64,000 nt of DNA, taken from Candidatus Gemmiger stercoravium (GTDB lineage: Bacteria; Bacillota; Clostridia; Oscillospirales; Ruminococcaceae). How positions within the stretch are numbered: position 1 is the first letter of the stretch; each line of letters opens with the position of its first letter. The notes below the pieces were generated by a model. It worked only from the letters and a program-made list of their open reading frames with translations, was not told the origin of the DNA and ran no database searches. Of the stretch, positions 41,350 through 50,287 are shown in pieces. Position numbers and translations under genes: made by a program. The stretch is from NCBI GenBank assembly GCA_019119835.1, contig DWWE01000043.1, positions 1 to 64,000 on the forward strand, given 5' to 3'.

Positions 41350-42741
41350 TCACCGCCCGCCCTGCGCCGGCGCCGCCCGGACCAGCCGCAGGAGGGTCTC
41401 CACATGTTTTGTCCGGGGGAACAGGTCAACCGGCTGCACCGCCTCGGGGCGGTAGCCGGCGTCGGCCAGGGTGCGGGTGTCCCGGGCGGCGGTGGCGGGG
41501 TTGCAGCTCACCATCACGATGGTGCGGGGGGCCATCTCCACAAGAGCCCGGAGGGTGGCGGCGTCGCAGCCTTTGCGGGGCGGGTCCACCACGATCACGT
41601 CGGGGTGCTGCCCCTCGGCCGCAAACCGGGCCGCGGCAGCCCCGGCGTCCAGGCAGTAAAAGTCCGCCTGCCCGGCGCCAAGGCCCAGCCGCGCCGCGGT
41701 GGCGGCGGCCGATTCCACCGCCTGGGGCACCACCTCCACCCCCACCAGCCGGCGGCAGTCGGGCAGCATCGAAAGCCCGATGGTCCCCATGCCGCAGTAC
41801 AGGTCCAGCAGAAAATCGCCCGGCTGCAGCCCGGCAAACGCCCGCGCCCTGGCATACAGCAGCTCGGCGGCGGGGGTGTTCACCTGGTAAAATTCATGCA
41901 CCCCCATCTCGATGGGCACCCCGGCCAGCGTGTCCGCAATGCGGCCGGGGCCCAGCACGGTGCGGGTGCGCGGGCCGACGATCACGTTGGTGCGGGCGGT
42001 ATTCTCATTGACCAGCACGGTGGTCAGGGAAAACTCCCGCTGCAGCGTTTCGCAAAGTTCGGCCTCCCGGGGCAGGGCTTTGCCGTTGCAGACAAAGCAG
42101 AGCAGCCGCTGCCCGCTGTGCCAGCCCTGGCGCATGTACAGGTGGCGCACCAGGCCGGTGTGGGTCGCCTCGTCGTAGGGTTCAACGCCCAGCTGCTCAA
42201 ACAGCGCACAGGCCCGCCCGGCCAGCGCGTTCATCCAGTCGGGCTGCAGGCGGCAGTCCGGCGTCTCGATGATCCGGTGACTGCGCCCGGCGTAAAACCC
42301 GGTCACGATCCGCCCGTCCGCCCGCCGACCCACCGGCAGCTGCACCTTGTTGCGGTATCCGTTTTCCAGCGGCGAGGCCAGCGCCGGGGCCACCGGCAGG
42401 CAAAGCCCGCCCAGCCGGGTGAAGGCGTCCTGCACAAAGCCGGTCTTGGCGGCCAGCTCGGCCTCATAGCTCAGGTGGCGCAGGCTGCACCCGCCGCAGG
42501 GGCCGCACACCGGGCAGTCGGGGGTCCGGCGGCCGGGGCCGGGGGCCAGCACCTCCTCCATGCGGCCGTAGGCGTAGGTTTTCAGCGCTTTGGTGACGCG
42601 CACACGCAGCCGGTCGCCGGGGGCGCTGCCCGGCACAAACACGGCCATGCCTTCATGCCGGCCCACGCCGCTGCCATCGCTGGACAGGCTGTCGATGGTC
42701 AGGGTGAGCAGCTGGTTTTTCTTCAAAAGGATCTCGGGCAT
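41350..42741 (-). CDS. rlmD: 23S rRNA (uracil-5-)-methyltransferase, RlmD/RumA family
   Basis: 463 residues. N-terminal TRAM domain (~5-60), an iron-sulfur cysteine set CPVCGPCGGCSLRHL, a SAM-binding core with DLYCGMGTIGLSM and DPPRKGCD, and the catalytic cysteine in VSCNPAT. Methylates a specific uridine in 23S rRNA; which one (RlmD or RlmC type) cannot be read from sequence. It converges on the OGG gene with only 21 bp between stops. Confidence 0.93.
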   Translation of the reverse strand: MPEILLKKNQLLTLTIDSLSSDGSGVGRHEGMAVFVPGSAPGDRLRVRVTKALKTYAYGRMEEVLAPGPGRRTPDCPVCGPCGGCSLRHLSYEAELAAKTGFVQDAFTRLGGLCLPVAPALASPLENGYRNKVQLPVGRRADGRIVTGFYAGRSHRIIETPDCRLQPDWMNALAGRACALFEQLGVEPYDEATHTGLVRHLYMRQGWHSGQRLLCFVCNGKALPREAELCETLQREFSLTTVLVNENTARTNVIVGPRTRTVLGPGRIADTLAGVPIEMGVHEFYQVNTPAAELLYARARAFAGLQPGDFLLDLYCGMGTIGLSMLPDCRRLVGVEVVPQAVESAAATAARLGLGAGQADFYCLDAGAAAARFAAEGQHPDVIVVDPPRKGCDAATLRALVEMAPRTIVMVSCNPATAARDTRTLADAGYRPEAVQPVDLFPRTKHVETLLRLVRAAPAQGGR

Positions 42742-42795
42742 ACAAACAACCTTTCAGTCAGTCAAACGGTCGGTAAAAAATGCCGGGCCCGCCGC

Positions 42796-42820
42796 AAAAG
42801 GCGCCGCGCAGGGCGCGGCG
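42796..42820 (-). terminator. Terminator of the galactose-side AraC gene
   Basis: 8-bp stem CGCCGCGC/GCGCGGCG (42802-42809 with 42813-42820), followed on the minus strand by CTTTTG. Confidence 0.6.
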
Positions 42821-42846
42821 TCGGTGCAACCAGGGGGAGGTAGGTC

Positions 42847-43692
42847 TTACAGCTGGGGGTCTTTTTCCAGCGCGGCCAGGTATTTGCTGGGGGGCACCCC
42901 CTTGACCTTTTTGAAAACGCGGGAGAAATAGAACTGGTCAAAGAACCCCACCGATACCGCGATCTCCGCAATGGACAGATGGGAGTTTTTCAGCAGGGAA
43001 CAGGCTTCGCTGATGCGGTAGCCGGTCAGGTAGTCGATGGGGCTCTGCCCCACATTGGCCATGAACACCCGGTACAGGTGGCTGCGGCTGACCCCCACGG
43101 CCTTGGCGATGTCGTCCACCGAGATGTCGTGGGAATAGTTGAACTGGATGAACTTGATGGCGGCCAGCACATACTGGCTGCTGGAGGACCCGGGGTTGGG
43201 CAGGGTGTCCCGGGCTTCCTTCATCAGCTGGGCCATGAACAGGTAGAGGTAACCGGTCATCAGCGCCTCGCACTGGGGCTCGGTGCCGCGGGACAGATAG
43301 ATGTTGTACAGCGCTTCCCGCACGCCCTGGGGGTCCTTGCAGTGGTGCAGCGGGTGCTGGTCGGTGAAGGGGGTCTGCTGCACCAGCTTGTTGGCGCAGG
43401 CGCCGTTGAAGCCCACCCAGTAATACTCCCACGGGTCGGTCTCGTCCGCCGCATAGGTGATGAGCTGGTTGGGCTTGGCCAGAAACAGGTCCCCTTCCTG
43501 CAGGTGAAAGGCCAGCCCGCCCACCTGGTACACCCCCCGGCCGGCCACCACCAGGTGGATCAGGTAATGGTCCCGCACGCCGGGGCCCCAGGTGTGCCCG
43601 GGCTGACAGAATTCATGCCCGCAGTTGAAGATGGAAAGCTCCACATTGTCGGTGTAGTTCTGTTTGTAAGATTGCTTCAGCAGATTTGCCAT
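42847..43692 (-). CDS. AraC-family regulator divergent to galK (MsmR/galactoside type)
   Basis: 281 residues. N-terminal cupin sensor (GHTWGPGVRDHYLIHLVV) and C-terminal double HTH at ~180-275 (LSIAEIAVSVGFFDQFYFSR). This subfamily usually activates alpha-galactoside or raffinose genes. Divergence from galK supports galactose-responsive control of galK and itself. ATG 43692. Confidence 0.9.
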   Translation of the reverse strand: MANLLKQSYKQNYTDNVELSIFNCGHEFCQPGHTWGPGVRDHYLIHLVVAGRGVYQVGGLAFHLQEGDLFLAKPNQLITYAADETDPWEYYWVGFNGACANKLVQQTPFTDQHPLHHCKDPQGVREALYNIYLSRGTEPQCEALMTGYLYLFMAQLMKEARDTLPNPGSSSSQYVLAAIKFIQFNYSHDISVDDIAKAVGVSRSHLYRVFMANVGQSPIDYLTGYRISEACSLLKNSHLSIAEIAVSVGFFDQFYFSRVFKKVKGVPPSKYLAALEKDPQL

Positions 43693-43723
43693 GCCAGTGC
43701 CCCCAAGACAGGGGCTGTATCAG

Positions 43724-43746
43724 AAAAAAACCGGACCGCCGGTCCG
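43724..43746 (-). terminator. Terminator-like hairpin in the leader of the AraC gene
   Basis: Stem CGGACC-GGC-GGTCCG (43732-43746) followed by T7 on the minus strand, 30 bp before the ATG and about 50 bp after the promoter. Confidence 0.6.
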
Positions 43747-43790
43747 CTTTGATAGGCCCCAGGATGCTGCGCCGCGGCGCAATTTTTTTT

Positions 43791-43819
43791 ATTATACCAA
43801 GCTATTCATCAAAAGTCCA
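43791..43819 (-). promoter_or_regulatory. Promoter of the divergent AraC gene
   Basis: Minus-strand TGGACT (43814-43819), a 17-bp spacer and perfect TATAAT (43791-43796). Confidence 0.72.
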
Positions 43820-43840
43820 TGTTTTCTGGTAAAAAAACTG

Positions 43841-43868
43841 TTTACTTGGCGGCAGAATTTGTTATACT
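43841..43868 (+). promoter_or_regulatory. Promoter of galK
   Basis: TTTACT (43841-43846), a 16-bp spacer and TATACT (43863-43868). The 284-bp divergent region also contains a perfect palindrome TGCGCCGCGGCGCA near 43767-43780 followed by T8. Confidence 0.72.
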
Positions 43869-43976
43869 AATTGCAAGTAATCCGCTTGTTCTGGTGCCGG
43901 CGATAAAAACGACCCGACTTTTTTGTGCATCATGACCAAAGCGGCCCGGTTTACATAGCAAGAAGGGAGCCGAACC

Positions 43977-45278
43977 ATGGCAACGACCACCGAATGGAAA
44001 CAGCAGATCCAGGCGGGCAGCTGGGATGCCGCCCTGTCCGAATTGTATACCTCCGACCAGGTCCCGGCCCAGCGGGCGCGGTACCTGCGCACACTGGAAG
44101 GCTTTGAGCAGAACTTTGGCGCCGACCGGGACGTGCGGCTGTACAGCGCCCCCGGCCGCACCGAGATCGGCGGCAACCACACCGACCACAACAACGGCGT
44201 GGTGATGGCGGCCGCCGTGGACCTGGACATCATCGCCGTGGTGGCGAAGAATGACCGCAACACCGTCCGCTTCATCTCGGAAGGCTTCGGCAAGATCGAC
44301 GAGATCGACCTCTCGGTGCTGACCCCCCAGCCTGAGGAAGCCGAGCACAGCGCCTCGCTGATCCGCGGCGTGGCCGCCGGCTTTGCCCGGCGCGGCGGGA
44401 TGCTGGGCGGCTTCGACGCCTTCTCCACCAGCAATGTGCTGCGCGGGTCGGGGCTTTCCTCCTCGGCAGCGTTCGAAGTCTGCCTGGGCGCCATCTTCCG
44501 GGGCGAGTACAACGCCGACCGGCAGGACCTATTCAGCCAGGTGGAGATCGCCAAGATCGGCCAGTATGCCGAGAACCTCTTCTTCGGCAAACCCTCCGGG
44601 CTGATGGACCAGACCGCCTGCGCCGTGGGCAGCGCCATGTCCATCGACTTCCGGGACCCTGAGGCCCCGGTGGTGGAAAAGGTGGCCTTTGACCTGGCCG
44701 GCGAAGGGTACGCGCTGTGCATCAGCGACACCAAGGGCAGCCACGCCGATCTGACCGACGACTACGCCGCCATCCGCCGCGAGATGGAGGCGGTGGCCGA
44801 GTGCTTCGGCAAGAAGGTCCTGCGGGAAGTGGAGGAGGCCGAGGTGGTCGCCGCCATCCCCGCCATCCGCGCCAAGGTGGGCGACCGGGCCGTGCTGCGG
44901 GCGCTGCACTTCTACAGCGAATGCCACCGTGCCGTGGCGCTGCGCCAGGCGCTGGAGGAAAAGGACTTCCCCGGCTTCCTGCGCCGGATTATTGCGGGCG
45001 GCCATTCCAGCTTTGAGTACAACCAGAACGCCTACAGCATCCACAACCCTGCCGAGCAGGGGGTCCCGCTGGCGCTGGCCATCAGCCAGCGGGTGCTGGA
45101 AGGCCGCGGCGCCTGGCGGCTGCAGGGCGGCGGCTTTGCGGGCACCATCCAGGCATTTGTGCCGCTGGATCTTTTGGAGAGCTACCGCACTGCCATCGAC
45201 GGCATCTTCGGCGCGGGCAGCTGCCATGTGCTCACCGTGCGCAACCACGGGGCCATCGAGGTCACCCGCGACCTGTAA
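43977..45278 (+). CDS. galK: Galactokinase
   Basis: 433 residues. Phosphorylates galactose to galactose-1-phosphate, first Leloir step. GHMP-kinase blocks are all visible: GRTEIGGNHTDHNNG (galactokinase signature), GSGLSSSAAFEV (ATP loop), and a C-terminal LQGGGFAGT. RBS AGAAGGGAG before ATG 43977. Longer than E. coli GalK (~380), as in many Clostridia. Confidence 0.97.
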   Translation: MATTTEWKQQIQAGSWDAALSELYTSDQVPAQRARYLRTLEGFEQNFGADRDVRLYSAPGRTEIGGNHTDHNNGVVMAAAVDLDIIAVVAKNDRNTVRFISEGFGKIDEIDLSVLTPQPEEAEHSASLIRGVAAGFARRGGMLGGFDAFSTSNVLRGSGLSSSAAFEVCLGAIFRGEYNADRQDLFSQVEIAKIGQYAENLFFGKPSGLMDQTACAVGSAMSIDFRDPEAPVVEKVAFDLAGEGYALCISDTKGSHADLTDDYAAIRREMEAVAECFGKKVLREVEEAEVVAAIPAIRAKVGDRAVLRALHFYSECHRAVALRQALEEKDFPGFLRRIIAGGHSSFEYNQNAYSIHNPAEQGVPLALAISQRVLEGRGAWRLQGGGFAGTIQAFVPLDLLESYRTAIDGIFGAGSCHVLTVRNHGAIEVTRDL

Positions 45279-45300
45279 ACGCGGCCTGCTCTGAATCAGG

Positions 45301-45333
45301 AATCCGGACGGATACCGTCCGGATTCTTTTTTT
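45301..45333 (+). terminator. Terminator of galK
   Basis: Perfect 11-bp stem (45301-45311 with 45315-45325), 3-base loop, then C and T7. Confidence 0.92.
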
Positions 45334-45410
45334 GCGCTGTGACTTTTTCGTTTGCGCCGTCGTTTATCAGGGTGAAAGGGCCCTGAAAACAAAACGGAGG
45401 AGGAACCCGT

Positions 45411-45989
45411 GTGCCTACACCAAAAACCAATGACGCCGCCCTGCTGGCCCTGCTGCAAAGCGACCCCCAGGCCGGGCTGGCCCGGCTGCTGGACGCCTAC
45501 GGCGGGCTGATCCACGGGGTGGTGCGGCGGATACTGCCCCGCAACCCCGAGGATGCCGAGGAATGTGTGGCCGACGTGCTGGTGGCTGCCTGGCAGAGCG
45601 CCGGCCGGCTGGCCGGCGAACCGGACCGCCCGCTGCAGGGGTGGCTGGCGCTCACCGCCCGGCATATCGCCATCGACCGTTACCGCCGGCTGCGCCGCCG
45701 CCCCGGCACCGACCCGCTGGACGAGACCCTGGCCGCCGACTGGCTGCTGGAGCCCCGCACCAGCGAAGGGGAGGACTGTATCGCCGAGCTGGTGGCCGCC
45801 CTGCCGGCCCCGGACCATGAGATCTTTCTGCGCCGGTATTACCTGCTGGAACCCAGCCGCACCATTGCGGCCGCCCTGGGCATGAGCGAGCACACCGTCA
45901 ATGTGCGGCTGTCCCGGGGGCGGGCCAGGCTGCGGCGGCAATACATGGCCCGTATGCACCCCAATGCCAAGGAGGGACCTGAACAATGA
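45411..45989 (+). CDS. ECF-type RNA polymerase sigma factor
   Basis: 192 residues. Region 2 at ~20-85 (NPEDAEECVADVLVAAWQ, LALTARHIAIDRYRR) and region 4 at ~120-180 with HTH TIAAALGMSEHTVNVRLSRG. Redirects RNA polymerase to envelope/stress genes. Starts with GTG 45411 behind GGAGGAGG. Its stop overlaps the downstream putative anti-sigma gene by 4 bp (ATGA). Confidence 0.93.
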   Translation: MPTPKTNDAALLALLQSDPQAGLARLLDAYGGLIHGVVRRILPRNPEDAEECVADVLVAAWQSAGRLAGEPDRPLQGWLALTARHIAIDRYRRLRRRPGTDPLDETLAADWLLEPRTSEGEDCIAELVAALPAPDHEIFLRRYYLLEPSRTIAAALGMSEHTVNVRLSRGRARLRRQYMARMHPNAKEGPEQ

Positions 45990-47641
45990 AAGCACAGCGC
46001 AATGCACAGGACAACATCCGGCGGGAACTGGACGCGATGCCGCTGCCCGACAGCCCGCTGACCGAGGAACAGAAGCGGCGCATCCTGGCCCGGGCCTGCG
46101 AGAAAGCCGGCCTAAAGGCCCCGGCGGCCCCCGGGGCGGGCCGTTCCCTGCGGGTGGGGAAAAGCCGCCCGGTGCGCGGCCGGCGCCGGGCGGTGCGCAC
46201 CCTGCTGGTGGCGGCGGCCGTGGTCTGCCTGGGCACCGTGACGGTGGCGGCTGCGCCGGCCGTTTTACGGATGCTGCAGGGCGAGATCCCCTTCTTTGCC
46301 GTGACCCCCACCGCCAGCCCCGAGACCGCCGATCCGCTGAAAGCCCCCCGCGGCAGCTACGACAGCGCCCGGGCCCAGCTGGAAACCTACAACGCGCCGG
46401 TGGGCCAGAGCGTCACCCACGACGGCGTGACCATGACGCTGGATACCATCGCCATGGATGTGTCGGGCATGGACGCCTTCTTCACCATCGACGGCGGCGA
46501 GGCCATCCAGGGCGCAATCGGCCAGGACGGCTACACCCCCGACTGGGACAAACTCCAGGCGTTGTTCAAGATGTGGCGCACCACCGTCAACGGGGACGAC
46601 AACGCTCTGAACCAGGTCCAGACCGATTACTACCTCAACGAAGCGGGCCAGCTGCAGATCTGGTCGCACTATCTCTTCAAAACGCCGCCCCAGGGCGATG
46701 AAATCCGGGTCGAGATCCACGCCGAGTGCAACATCGGCCCCGAGGCGGACAGCCTTTACGGCGACTGGCAGCCCTTCGAGTTTGCGGTCAGCCTGGACGG
46801 CGCCTCGGTGCGCGCCGGCGGCTGCACCGTGCAGCCCGGCACCTATGACATGGGGCAGGGCGGCACGATCGACCCGGAGACTGCCGGGCTGAACTGGCCG
46901 GAACTGGCGGACAAGATCACCGGGCCCACCCGGGTGGAGCGGCCTTTGTACATCCGGTACCTGGCCTTCGGCCCGCTGGGCGGCAGCCTGACCACCGACC
47001 AGGGCGGCATCGAATATCTGGACGGCGTCATCCGGGCCGAGGGCCTCTCCGGCGAGGAGCTGGCCCTGGCCGATGACACCGGCAAGACGATCTACGCCAG
47101 CTCCAACCACCAGCAGAACCTGGAAAGCCTCAACCTGACCGCCCCCGACCCGGCGGCCACCGCGCTGACCCTCACGCCGGTGGTGCTGGATATGGACCAC
47201 TACGACCTGCAGACGCGCACCGTCACGATGGACCAGATGCGCAGCGGCGTACAGATTCCGCTGAGCCCGCTGGGCGGTTACACCGTGCGGAATTTTGCCA
47301 TCGAGGACCATGCCATCACCTACGAGATGGTGCCCTACGGCGTCTGGGCCGGCGGTGACGCCAATCTGATCCCCGACGACGAGGGGGTCATCGACCTGGT
47401 CGAGAGCGAGGCCACCGTGCTGGGCGGCGAGCAGGACGGCGAAACGGTCACGATCTATCATTCCGGCCTGTTCAGCCGAACGGTGGACGGCACCACCGGC
47501 GTCATCACGGTGCGGCATGACTACTATGCCGCCACCCGCGAACAGATCGAGAGCATCCCGGGCTTCCGCTACAACTACCAGGGCGCCTACAGCCTGGACA
47601 CCGACCACGCCCTGACCCTGCCGCTGCAGCCGACGGACTGA
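45986..47641 (+). CDS. DUF4179-like membrane protein, probable anti-sigma factor
   Basis: 551 residues. Basic cytoplasmic N-terminus (~1-68), one transmembrane helix (~69-90), then a large extracytoplasmic beta-rich region. The arrangement (short inside segment, one helix, long outside sensor) and coupling to the ECF sigma gene support an anti-sigma role. Anti-sigma contacts would be in the first ~65 residues. The trigger is unknown. Confidence 0.8.
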   Translation: MKAQRNAQDNIRRELDAMPLPDSPLTEEQKRRILARACEKAGLKAPAAPGAGRSLRVGKSRPVRGRRRAVRTLLVAAAVVCLGTVTVAAAPAVLRMLQGEIPFFAVTPTASPETADPLKAPRGSYDSARAQLETYNAPVGQSVTHDGVTMTLDTIAMDVSGMDAFFTIDGGEAIQGAIGQDGYTPDWDKLQALFKMWRTTVNGDDNALNQVQTDYYLNEAGQLQIWSHYLFKTPPQGDEIRVEIHAECNIGPEADSLYGDWQPFEFAVSLDGASVRAGGCTVQPGTYDMGQGGTIDPETAGLNWPELADKITGPTRVERPLYIRYLAFGPLGGSLTTDQGGIEYLDGVIRAEGLSGEELALADDTGKTIYASSNHQQNLESLNLTAPDPAATALTLTPVVLDMDHYDLQTRTVTMDQMRSGVQIPLSPLGGYTVRNFAIEDHAITYEMVPYGVWAGGDANLIPDDEGVIDLVESEATVLGGEQDGETVTIYHSGLFSRTVDGTTGVITVRHDYYAATREQIESIPGFRYNYQGAYSLDTDHALTLPLQPTD

Positions 47642-47683
47642 CCCGCCCCGAAAGGCCCGCCGGGCAACCCGGCCGCCGCAGCG

Positions 47684-47737
47684 AAAAAACAGCAAGGGAC
47701 CGCGCCCGAACAGAGCGCGGTCCCTTGGTTTTGTTTT
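47684..47737. terminator. Bidirectional terminator between the anti-sigma gene and coaX
   Basis: 12-bp stem (47694-47705 with 47715-47726); a T-rich tail (GGTTTTGTTTT) on the plus strand and T6 on the minus strand. Confidence 0.87.
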
Positions 47738-47763
47738 GCGGTTTTATCTTGCGGCAGGCGGGT

Positions 47764-48534
47764 TCAGCGGGGGCGGTTGCGCCGGTACAGCACGGCCAGC
47801 CCCTTGAACAAAAGGTCCCCGTCAAACAGAATGTCCCGCCGGCAGCAGGGGATGATGCCCCGGGCCAGCCCGCCGGTGGCCACCACCGTCAGCGGTGCAC
47901 CCAGCTCGGCCTCCACCCGGTCGGCCAGCCCCTCCAGCATCGCCGCGGTGCCGTACACCGCGCCGCTGTTCAGGCATTCCTCGGTGTTCTTGCCGATCAG
48001 CCGGGCCGGGGCTTCGGGGGCGATGGGGGGCAGCTGGGCGGTCCCGGCGCTGATGGCCCGCAGGCTCGTCTGCACCCCGGGCACGATGAACCCGCCCAGA
48101 AACCGCCGGTCGGCGCTGATCACATTGTAGGTGCTGGCGGTGCCCAGGTCCACCGTCATGCAGGGCAGGGAATACAGCGCCGCCGCCCCGGCTGCGTCAG
48201 CGATCCGGTCCTGGCCCAGCCGCTCCGGCGCGTCGATGGCAAAGGTCAGCCCGGTGTCCAGGGTGTGGGCCACCCGCAGCGGTTCGAACCCGGTCAGCCG
48301 GCGCACGGCCTCGGCCAGCGGGCCGCTCAGGGCCGGCACCACGCTGCACAGGATCGCGCCGGTGCAGGCGGCCTTTTCAAACTGGAACCTCCGCAAAAGA
48401 AAGCGAAGCTCGGCGGTGTATTCGTCCGGCGTGCAGTGGGGCCGGGTCACCATCCGGAAGGCGAAGCGGATCAGGTCCCCCTCCAGCCCGCCGATGCAGA
48501 TGTTCGTGTTGCCGATGTCAATGGCCAAGATCAT
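47764..48534 (-). CDS. coaX: Type III pantothenate kinase
   Basis: 256 residues. N-terminal ATP loop MILAIDIGNTNICIGG, catalytic-region GQDRIADAAGA, and DLGTASTYNVI with GGFIVPGV mark the CoaX class. Phosphorylates pantothenate, the first step of CoA synthesis, and is insensitive to CoA feedback. Start ATG 48534 has GGGGAG 8 bp upstream; an upstream in-frame extension has no family similarity. Divergent from coaBC. Confidence 0.96.
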   Translation of the reverse strand: MILAIDIGNTNICIGGLEGDLIRFAFRMVTRPHCTPDEYTAELRFLLRRFQFEKAACTGAILCSVVPALSGPLAEAVRRLTGFEPLRVAHTLDTGLTFAIDAPERLGQDRIADAAGAAALYSLPCMTVDLGTASTYNVISADRRFLGGFIVPGVQTSLRAISAGTAQLPPIAPEAPARLIGKNTEECLNSGAVYGTAAMLEGLADRVEAELGAPLTVVATGGLARGIIPCCRRDILFDGDLLFKGLAVLYRRNRPR

Positions 48535-48623
48535 GCGGTTCGCTCCCCGAAAGCGCCTTGGCCCCAGTACGGGGCGCGGCGCCTGTCCTCTCTTGTTTTC
48601 GCAGGCGTGCTGCGTTCCCAACC

Positions 48624-48652
48624 ATTATACCGTCAATCCTGCAAAATGAAAA
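48624..48652 (-). promoter_or_regulatory. Promoter of coaX
   Basis: Minus-strand TTTTCA (48647-48652), a 17-bp spacer and perfect TATAAT (48624-48629). Confidence 0.68.
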
Positions 48653-48706
48653 GTGGTATTTTGCCCGGCGTGCCATTTGCTATTCTGCGGGGAATGTGGT
48701 ATTTTG
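48653..48706 (+). repeat. Direct repeat GTGGTATTTTG in the coaX/coaBC control region
   Basis: Identical 11-bp copies at 48653-48663 and 48696-48706, start-to-start distance 43 bp. The first abuts the coaX -35; the second contains the coaBC -10. Confidence 0.6.
48677..48705 (+). promoter_or_regulatory. Promoter of coaBC
   Basis: TTGCTA (48677-48682), a 17-bp spacer and TATTTT (48700-48705), with a leader of about 180 bp to the ATG. In the 358-bp gap 48535-48892 I see only these promoters, the direct repeat and a GC-rich leader. Confidence 0.65.
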
Positions 48707-48892
48707 TATGCAGGATGACCCGATCCCCGGCGGGCGGCAGGCGGGCGGCCCGACGGGGCGGCGCCTGCTTGGCCGGCCTGCCGGCGGCGACTTCGGACAA
48801 CTTTCCGGCCGTTTGGCATTCCTTTCAGAACCCGGGGGCCCGCCGCGGGTCCTGTTTGACCGTTCGAATCATCAGAACAGGGAGGCTTACCC

Positions 48893-50089
48893 ATGGCAAA
48901 AGATTTACAGGGCAAAACCATCGTGCTGGGCATCACCGGCGGCATCGCGGCTTACAAGATGCCCAATGTGGCCCATGCGCTGGCCAAGCGCGGGGCGGAT
49001 GTCCATGTGCTCATGACCCGAAACGCCACCGAGTTCATCGCGCCGCTGGTCTTTGAGACCCTCACCAACCGCCGCTGCATCGTCGATACCTTCGACCGCA
49101 ACTTCCAGTACGATGTGGCCCATGTCTCGCTGGCCAACGCCGCCGATCTCATGCTCATCGCGCCGGCCACCGCCAACGTTATCGCCAAGCTGGCCCACGG
49201 CCTGGCCGACGACATGCTCACCACCGTCACCCTGGCCGCCACCTGCCCCAAGCTGGTGGCCCCGGCCATGAACACCCACATGCTGGAAAACCCCATCACC
49301 CGGGACAACATCGACACCCTGGCCCGCTACGGCTTCACCGTCATCCCGTCGGGGGCCGGGCTGCTGGCCTGCGGGGACGTGGGTTCCGGCCGCCTGCCGG
49401 AAGAGCAGACCCTCCTTGACTATGTGGACCGGGCCCTCTTCGCCCCGAAGGACCTGGCGGGCAAAAAGGTCGTGGTCACGGCCGGCGCCACCCAGGAACC
49501 CATGGACCCGGTGCGCTACATCACCAACCATTCCACCGGCAAGATGGGGTATGCCGTGGCCCGGGCCTGTATGCTCCGCGGCGCCGATGTAACGCTGCTC
49601 ACCGCCCCCACCGCGCTGCGCCCGGTGCCCTTTGTCAACACCGTGCCCTGCACGACCGCCGCCGACCTGTTCGAAGCGGTCAAGGCCCATGCCATGGACG
49701 CCGACGCCCTGGTGATGGCCGCCGCCGTGGCCGACTACCGCCCGGCGGCGGTGGCCGATGAGAAGATCAAGAAAAAGGACGGGGACCTGACCCTGCCCCT
49801 GGCCCGCACCCAGGACATTCTGGGCTGGGTGGGCGCCCACAAGCCGGACGGGCTCTTTGTCTGCGGCTTTTCGATGGAGACCGAGAATCTCCTTGAAAAC
49901 TCCACCGCCAAACTCCACCGCAAAAACCTGGACATGGTGGTGGCCAACAACCTCAAGACCCCCGGCGCCGGCTTCGGGGTGGACACCAACGTGGTCATCC
50001 TCATCACCCGGGACGGGGCCGAGGAACTGCCCCTGCTCACCAAGGACGAGGTGGCCATGCGCATCGCCGCCGCCATCGCCGCCCGCTGA
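48893..50089 (+). CDS. coaBC: Bifunctional phosphopantothenoylcysteine synthetase/decarboxylase
   Basis: 398 residues. CoaC flavoprotein half at ~1-180 with catalytic His in AHVSLANAADLM and the substrate motif PAMNTHMLENP. CoaB half at ~190-398 with VVTAGATQEPMDPVRYITNHSTGKMG and the KKKDG lysine region. Couples cysteine to 4'-phosphopantothenate and decarboxylates the product, the steps that follow CoaX. RBS CAGGGAGG before ATG 48893. Confidence 0.97.
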   Translation: MAKDLQGKTIVLGITGGIAAYKMPNVAHALAKRGADVHVLMTRNATEFIAPLVFETLTNRRCIVDTFDRNFQYDVAHVSLANAADLMLIAPATANVIAKLAHGLADDMLTTVTLAATCPKLVAPAMNTHMLENPITRDNIDTLARYGFTVIPSGAGLLACGDVGSGRLPEEQTLLDYVDRALFAPKDLAGKKVVVTAGATQEPMDPVRYITNHSTGKMGYAVARACMLRGADVTLLTAPTALRPVPFVNTVPCTTAADLFEAVKAHAMDADALVMAAAVADYRPAAVADEKIKKKDGDLTLPLARTQDILGWVGAHKPDGLFVCGFSMETENLLENSTAKLHRKNLDMVVANNLKTPGAGFGVDTNVVILITRDGAEELPLLTKDEVAMRIAAAIAAR

Positions 50090-50138
50090 ACCCGACCGCC
50101 CCCGCCGGTTTGCCCGGCCGATCATTGTGTGCCCCCCG

Positions 50139-50170
50139 GTCCCCGCTTTTTGGCGGGGACTGTTTTTTTT
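50139..50170 (+). terminator. Terminator of coaBC
   Basis: Perfect stem GTCCCCGC/GCGGGGAC (50139-50146 with 50153-50160), then TG and T8. Confidence 0.9.
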
Positions 50171-50225
50171 GTGCGCTTTTCACAGAACTTCAAAAACCTA
50201 TCCCACAATTTTCACAAATCAGGGC

Positions 50226-50231
50226 TATAAT
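50226..50231 (+). promoter_or_regulatory. Probable -10 of the Gld-type ABC operon promoter
   Basis: Perfect TATAAT in AT-rich surroundings with no convincing -35; the transporter operon starts 57 bp downstream. Confidence 0.5.
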
Positions 50232-50287
50232 CACTCTCGGATCATCCAGCGGGGAAGCCCGCTGTGCAAAAAAGGGGAGTGTATACC

